A stretch of 64,000 nt of DNA, from assembly GCA_028287185.1 (NCBI GenBank), contig JAQBQD010000153.1, positions 52,567 to 116,566 of the forward strand. Reading direction: 5' to 3'. Both the position numbers and the translations under genes were made by a program. Origin of the DNA: Gemmatimonadota bacterium. GTDB lineage: Bacteria; Gemmatimonadota; Gemmatimonadetes; Longimicrobiales; Longimicrobiaceae. Positions 60,296 through 64,000 of the stretch are shown one piece after another. The notes beneath the pieces are model-generated. The model did not search any database. It saw only the letters and a program-made list of their open reading frames with translations, and was not told the origin of the DNA. The stretch's first letter is position 1, and each line of letters starts with the position of its first letter.

Positions 60296-60422
60296 GGCGT
60301 TTCCTGCGGTGGAGCGGTCGTGGGTCGGACGCGCGGCGGGGCGCGGAGATCGAGCGGGAACTCCGCCGTCCGCCGACGGCAGGACGTACCTGTCGATGCC
60401 GGACGCGGAGTTGAGAAAACGG

Positions 60423-60454
60423 CTGCGCGGCGGGCGGTGTCGCCCGCCGCGCAG
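60423..60454 (-). terminator. Attenuator-like terminator between precursor and lanM
   Basis: CTGCGCGGCGGGCG and CGCCCGCCGCGCAG form a perfect 14-base-pair stem with a four-base loop, followed on the reverse strand by GCCGTTTTC. It lies between the precursor stop (60491) and the lanM start (60295), so readthrough would give less LanM than precursor. Confidence 0.75.
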
Positions 60455-60490
60455 GGATGGCGGCCGCCCGCAGGCGGCGCGCCGGCCGGC

Positions 60491-60712
60491 TTACGCCCAG
60501 CAGCTCGTGCCCGTGCGCTCGCCGCTCACCGTGCAGACGTAGCCCTCGGAGACCACGACCGGCCCGGAGACCACACCGCCCCACACTGCGCGAAGCTCGG
60601 CGTCGTCGATCTCCACCAGGCGCTCGCCAGCCGGGTTCGGCGCCACTTCGGACGTGAGGGTCGAGCGGAACTCGGGGTTCTTCCAGGCGCGGATCAGCTT
60701 CTCGTTGCTCAT
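60491..60712 (-). CDS. Lanthipeptide precursor A (73 residues)
   Basis: The gene encodes a precursor with a 46-residue leader ending LRAVWGG and a 27-residue core VVSGPVVVSEGYVCTVSGE... (two Cys, several Ser/Thr). The leader KLIRAWKNPEF and the GG cleavage point match type II (mersacidin/lichenicidin-like) lantibiotic precursors. The core's CTVSGE resembles the mersacidin CTLTSE lipid II-binding motif but lacks its following Cys. GGGAG precedes the ATG at 60712. It is nearly identical in leader to precursor B just upstream, so the two arose by tandem duplication. Confidence 0.93.
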   Translation of the reverse strand: MSNEKLIRAWKNPEFRSTLTSEVAPNPAGERLVEIDDAELRAVWGGVVSGPVVVSEGYVCTVSGERTGTSCWA

Positions 60713-60911
60713 GGTGCTCCCTGCGGCAGAGATGGGATGGGTCCACGCGGCCTGATGACCGTGCGGTGGACGGCCGTGCCCCGGCTGGAGCGCTGCGGCC
60801 GTACTTCGGGGCGGCCCCGTCTCCGGAGCCCTGTATCTTCGGCGGAAAGGAAGGATGAATCAGCCTGCTCGGGCCCGTCCGTGCCGCGGCCCAGGTGTCA
60901 GGCGCCTGGGC

Positions 60912-61136
60912 TCAGCTCCAGCAGCTCACGCCGCCGCTGGACTCGCCGCTCACCGTGCACACGTAGCCCTCGGAGACGACCGGGCCCTGGTACACGCCGC
61001 CCCACACCTCGCGCAGCTCGGCGTCGCCGATCTCCACCAGGCGCTCGCCGGCGGGGTTGGGGGCCACCTCGGCCGCGTTCAGCGTGGAGCGGAACTCCGG
61101 GTTCTTCCACGCGCGGATCAGCTTCTCGTTCTTCAT
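60912..61136 (-). CDS. Lanthipeptide precursor B (74 residues)
   Basis: Precursor B has a 47-residue leader ending LREVWGG and a 27-residue core VYQGPVVSEGYVCTVSGE... with two Cys at core positions 13 and 25. Its leader and the middle of the core (VVSEGYVCTVSGE) are shared with precursor A, while the ends differ, which suggests divergent targets or a two-component pair. GGGGAG lies before ATG 61136; an upstream in-frame start would only add a non-coding-like extension. It is the first gene of the LanM transcript after the unknown 389-residue gene. Confidence 0.93.
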   Translation of the reverse strand: MKNEKLIRAWKNPEFRSTLNAAEVAPNPAGERLVEIGDAELREVWGGVYQGPVVSEGYVCTVSGESSGGVSCWS

Positions 61137-61376
61137 GGGGCTCCCCGCGGCAGAGTCGTGGAGGGACCGGCGGCCCGGCTGGCCGCGCGGCGGACGGCCC
61201 GCCCCGATCGGAGGTGCGGCCGTGACGTGCAGTGGCGAAAGGTCCTGCATGCGGCGTCCTTCCACCCGCGCAGAAGGAGCGGCTCGGGTCGGAACGGCGT
61301 CAGCGGAACGAGATCAAACCGGCGGGAGGCGAGGCCGGACGCGGCCGGGGCAGGAATCGACCGGCGCGGAAGCGGC

Positions 61377-62546
61377 TCAGACCGCGGCTTCCACCGCGGG
61401 CGCGGGCGCTTCGACGCGGCCGCCATCGTCGGAGGCGAAGCACGCATCCGCGTGCACCGCCGGCTCGATCCTGCGGATGGTGAGCGCCTGGCCGTAGTAC
61501 GCCTTGGCCTCCACCACTCCGCCGGGGTCCACCACCAGCTTCACGTGGTGCACCTGGCGCGCGTGGCCCACCTCCAGCCCCACGCTCTCGCGCCGCTCCG
61601 TCGTCTCGCCGGGCAGCGCCAGCAGCGCGTCGCGCTTGGCGGGGTCGCACAGGCCCATCTCCACCATGCGGTCCAGAAAGCGGCGTTCGGCGAAGCGGCC
61701 GCGCACCTGCGCCTCGCGGTCGAAGGGGTACTCCAGGCCGATTCGGGGCAGCACCCGGTCGGCGACGTCCACCTGCAGGCTGGCCGCGCCGGTGTGCACG
61801 CCCGCGCCGGCGGCGGCGGCCAGCGTCTCGCCCAGCCCGTCTGCGGCGCCGGGCCAGCCCACCTCCGCCAGGTACCCCGGGATCTGCGCGTCGCCGGTAC
61901 CGGCCACCACCAGCCGCACCGCGCCCGCCCCCCGCGACAGCATCATCCCGATGAAGTGCACGTACGCGCCCTGCGGAACGGCGGCCACGCAGGCGGCGAA
62001 GCGGTCGGCGAGGGCGGGCCGGGGCGGGGCGCCGGCCAGGCATTCCACGACCTGGCCCAGGATCGAGCGCCAGGTCTCCCCGTCCGTCTCGCGCGTGGTG
62101 GCGGGCTTGAAGCCGACGAAGATGCCGGGTACCGGCACCGCCGCCTGCGCGCCGCCGCCGTCCACGTCGAACTCGAACCAGAGCAGGTCCACGTGGCGTC
62201 CCAGCAGCGACGCCGGGTCGGCCCACCGGCGGCAGAGCTCCACGATCCGCGACCAGTGCGGGTCGGCGCGCATCCAGGCGCCGTCCGCCTCGTCCGCGGC
62301 CAACGCCAGGATGGCGTCGCGGTCCTCGGCCAGCACGATGAAGAGCAGGTCCACCTGGTCCGCGCCCGCCGCCAGCCGCATCTCCAGCCCCATCACCCCC
62401 AGCCGCACCGCGCCCACGGTCCGGCCGGAAACCGCGGGAAAGCGCTCGGCCAGCGCCCGCATCCGCTCCACCTGCCGCGGCGCCCAGAGCGTCTCCGGCA
62501 CGTGCCGCGACGCCTGGCCGATCACCTTCGTCAACCCGTGCAGCAT
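61377..62546 (-). CDS. Unrecognised 389-residue protein of the lanthipeptide locus
   Basis: I do not recognise the family. The 389-residue protein lacks a signal peptide and membrane helices and has an alternating strand-helix pattern: GVMGLEMRLAAGADQVDLLF, VDLLWFEFDVDGG, PGIFVGFKPATTRETD, VHFIGMMLSRGAGAVRLVVAG, ASLQVDVADRVLPRIGLEYP and VKLVVDPGGVVEAKAYYGQAL. Repeated strand pairs with short glycine-rich turns suggest a barrel or repeat fold; I considered an ABBA-type prenyltransferase but no specific motif supports it. It lies upstream of precursor B, same strand, 240 bases away, so it may be part of the cluster as a tailoring, regulatory or immunity factor. No close paralogue is in the window. 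Confidence 0.8.
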   Translation of the reverse strand: MLHGLTKVIGQASRHVPETLWAPRQVERMRALAERFPAVSGRTVGAVRLGVMGLEMRLAAGADQVDLLFIVLAEDRDAILALAADEADGAWMRADPHWSRIVELCRRWADPASLLGRHVDLLWFEFDVDGGGAQAAVPVPGIFVGFKPATTRETDGETWRSILGQVVECLAGAPPRPALADRFAACVAAVPQGAYVHFIGMMLSRGAGAVRLVVAGTGDAQIPGYLAEVGWPGAADGLGETLAAAAGAGVHTGAASLQVDVADRVLPRIGLEYPFDREAQVRGRFAERRFLDRMVEMGLCDPAKRDALLALPGETTERRESVGLEVGHARQVHHVKLVVDPGGVVEAKAYYGQALTIRRIEPAVHADACFASDDGGRVEAPAPAVEAAV

Positions 62547-63029
62547 CTCGTGGCTTCCGGAAGTGCGGATGTGAGGCGGGGCACGCCGGCCGTGGCCGGC
62601 GGGGAGCGATCCCGATCGAGCGGCCGGGGATTCGGGCGGACGGCGAGGCTACGAACCGGACCACACAGGGGCGGCACGAGGCAGGGCGCGCAACCCGCGT
62701 CACCCCATCGGCCGCGGGCGTATCGTCAAGCGTGGGAACCGGAAGGGACGGTCGGTGGAGACTGGAGTTTGCCGCCGGATGGGCTTCTGACGCGCCGCTG
62801 TGGGGACCGTCGCCCAGGAGGGCGCCGGAAGCGGTGTTGTCTGCTTATGTACAATTCTGTCTGGATAGGTGATTAGATTGTAACCCACCTTTCCCATCCG
62901 CGCAACCCGTCCCGCTACGGTGCGCCGAAAAGCGCCGGCGAGCGGCGGAGGCCGGCCCGGGGGCGTACGCAAAGGGGCGCCGCGGCGAGTCGATTGCCGC
63001 GGCGCCCCTGGTTCGTCAGCCGGAGCTGC
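62547..63029. other. Intergenic region with AT-rich island upstream of the cluster
   Basis: 483 bases with no gene. An AT-rich island at about 62845-62888 (CTTATGTACAATTC, GATTAGATTGTAAC) may hold the cluster promoter. The NYN-gene terminator is at the right end (62973-63009). Confidence 0.45.
62973..63009 (-). terminator. Terminator of the NYN-domain gene
   Basis: AGGGGCGCCGCGGC pairs with GCCGCGGCGCCCCT over 14 bases with a nine-base loop, 21 bases past the stop at 63030. Confidence 0.8.
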
Positions 63030-63689
63030 TCAGTAGTTGCCGTTGATGGCCGGCGAAGCCGGACCCCCGTAGCCCGCGGGGGGAGCCGAGGACGCCGGCT
63101 GGCCGCCGCTGCTGCTGCTGGCGTAGGTGGGCGGCGCCAGCAGGAAGCTGCTGAGCAGGTCGGGCGTGATGAGGGTGCGGTCGTCCGCCTCCTCCCACAG
63201 GTCCCGGTGCGGCTGCTGCGGGCCGCTGCCGTGGAACAGGTGGATGACCACGCCCTCGTTCTTGGCGGCGCGAATGGCCGGCAGGAAGTCGCTGTCGCCC
63301 GTGATGAGGATGGCGCGCGCGATGCGGTTCTTGACCGCCAGCAGCACCAGGTCCACCCCCAGGTAGATGTCCACCCGCTTCTGCTCGAAGATGGGCTTGA
63401 GCGTGTCCTTGTCCACCCCGCGGAACTCGAGCTTGCCCTCGCGCACCTCGAAGCGGTTCAGGCGGTTGAGCGCGCTGAAGAAGCGCTGCTTGCCCTGGTG
63501 CCGCTCGATCTCCTCGGGCGTGGGCACCGGGCTCTGGTAGGGAAGGCAGTGGTAGTAGTAGGTGCGCATCAGGTCGTTCGGCTTGGCCAGCTCGGTGGCC
63601 AGCTTGCCGAAGTCGATCCGCGGCGACCCGCAGTCGCGCGAAACCCGATCGAAGTACCCGCCGTCAACGAAGATGGCCGCCGCGCTCAT
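63030..63689 (-). CDS. NYN-domain (PIN-like) nuclease family protein, LabA/DUF88
   Basis: The 219-residue protein is a LabA/DUF88 NYN-domain protein: AAIFVDGGYFDRVSRDCG (first Asp), VDIYLGVDLVLLAVKNRI with an acidic residue, and AILITGDSDFLPAIRAAKNEG (last acidic pair). These give the PIN-like catalytic acids, so it may cut RNA. The last 35 residues are Ser/Gly/Pro-rich and probably disordered. GAGG lies eight bases before the ATG at 63689. A TTGACA at 63836-63831 is a weak -35 candidate. Its partner or RNA target is unknown. Confidence 0.92.
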   Translation of the reverse strand: MSAAAIFVDGGYFDRVSRDCGSPRIDFGKLATELAKPNDLMRTYYYHCLPYQSPVPTPEEIERHQGKQRFFSALNRLNRFEVREGKLEFRGVDKDTLKPIFEQKRVDIYLGVDLVLLAVKNRIARAILITGDSDFLPAIRAAKNEGVVIHLFHGSGPQQPHRDLWEEADDRTLITPDLLSSFLLAPPTYASSSSGGQPASSAPPAGYGGPASPAINGNY

Positions 63690-63889
63690 AAGTCAGTCCT
63701 CAGAACCGAAAAGATATAGAAAACCCGCCGGCAAAGGGCTCGGCGGGAGAGGGGACGGAGGGTCGGCGCGCCCGGAGCCCCGGAGGCACGACACCGGCTC
63801 CCCCGCACTGAGTTACGCACCCCGCAAAGCCTTGTCAAGCAGCCTTCCGCGCGGCGCCAGCGAAACGCCAATCCGGGCGCCCGCCCCCG

Positions 63890-64000
63890 TCACGGCCGCC
63901 ACCCGCGCTCCTCCTCGCGGCGCAGGCGCGCGGCCCGGCGCCGGTCGCGGGCGCGCTCGCGCAACGAGAACAGCTCGGCCAGCAGCGGGCGCGCTGCCTC
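63890..64000 (-). CDS. C-terminal fragment of a charged protein, cut by window edge
   Basis: The reverse strand is open from the right edge to a TGA at 63892-63890 and reads EAARPLLAELFSLRERARDR...EEERGWRP, an Arg/Glu-rich helical tail. Coding bias is plausible but the fragment (36 codons) is too short to assign. It would be upstream of, and parallel to, the NYN gene. Confidence 0.4.
   Translation of the reverse strand, partial: EAARPLLAELFSLRERARDRRRAARLRREEERGWRP

Noticed and set aside
60855..62876. Plus-strand ORF beginning just after AAAGGAAGG, antisense to precursor B and the 389-residue gene.
   Set aside because: Good-looking ribosome site but the protein is Arg/His/Gly-rich with no domain; the opposite strand has clear genes.
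1..64000. CRISPR arrays, tRNA/rRNA genes, insertion sequences and prophage genes.
   Set aside because: No direct repeat array, cloverleaf-like sequence, transposase or integrase motif was found.

Overview
The window is very GC-rich double-stranded chromosome with short intergenic gaps, frequent GTG and TTG starts, strong GC hairpin terminators and a mixture of secreted, regulatory and secondary-metabolism genes. The gene content (cphA/cphB, an EncFtn-like ferritin, a class II lanthipeptide locus, many GTG/TTG starts) and codon bias suggest a free-living Gram-negative soil-type bacterium, most likely Gemmatimonadota (Longimicrobium-like). That placement is inference. I see no rRNA, tRNA, insertion sequence, prophage or CRISPR array.

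Layout, left to right. (1) 1-7007: a cut-off secreted protein, a neutral zinc metallopeptidase, then a cyanophycin operon: cphA, a shortened and apparently inactive cphA paralogue, and cphB cyanophycinase. (2) 7411-16205: a GT4 glycosyltransferase/deacetylase-like pair, a two-gene envelope-protein unit, a membrane PHP phosphoesterase, a Gly/Tyr/Arg-rich protein, PhzF and RidA enzymes and an epimerase-like SDR. (3) 16301-24033: an M1 aminopeptidase lipoprotein, a DinB-like protein, a DksA/TraR protein, a frameshifted zinc-ribbon membrane protein coupled to a small XdhC protein, and a MobA-XdhC fusion. (4) 24412-36594: a cyclic-nucleotide-domain histidine kinase and two large PAS/GAF histidine kinases, interspersed with an encapsulated-ferritin-like protein, a diheme cytochrome c, a nucleotidyltransferase/wHTH two-gene module, and a MarR regulator with an FMN reductase. 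(5) 36761-47816: cupin, AraC + VOC pair, a seven-bladed PLL-like lectin, a secreted amidohydrolase, a DUF4239 membrane protein with a methyltransferase, CapA, NlpC/P60, a class A beta-lactamase-like hydrolase and a small zinc-ribbon membrane protein. (6) 48304-51946: a membrane-fusion protein with two MacB-type permeases and no ATPase. (7) 52170-62546: a class II lanthipeptide locus: peptidase-ABC exporter, a single-domain terpene-cyclase-like protein with a DxDD motif, an FtsX permease translationally coupled to LanM, two tandem precursor peptides with GG leaders, and an unrecognised 389-residue protein. (8) 63030-64000: a NYN-domain nuclease-like protein and the tail of a further gene.

How the genes work together. 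CphA makes and CphB degrades multi-L-arginyl-poly-aspartate; the inactive paralogue between them keeps the N domain, which in some synthetases carries a primer-making hydrolase, so it may be a detached priming or regulatory subunit. In the RiPP locus LanM should dehydrate and cyclise two closely related 27-residue cores, and the C39-peptidase exporter should cut after the Gly-Gly and export them. A perfect hairpin between the precursors and lanM probably sets a high precursor-to-enzyme ratio. Several promoters could be read as sigma70-type boxes with 17-base spacing, and two of them place the transcription start almost on the start codon. Three genes show likely single-base frameshifts or absent canonical starts, which should be treated either as decay or as assembly errors.
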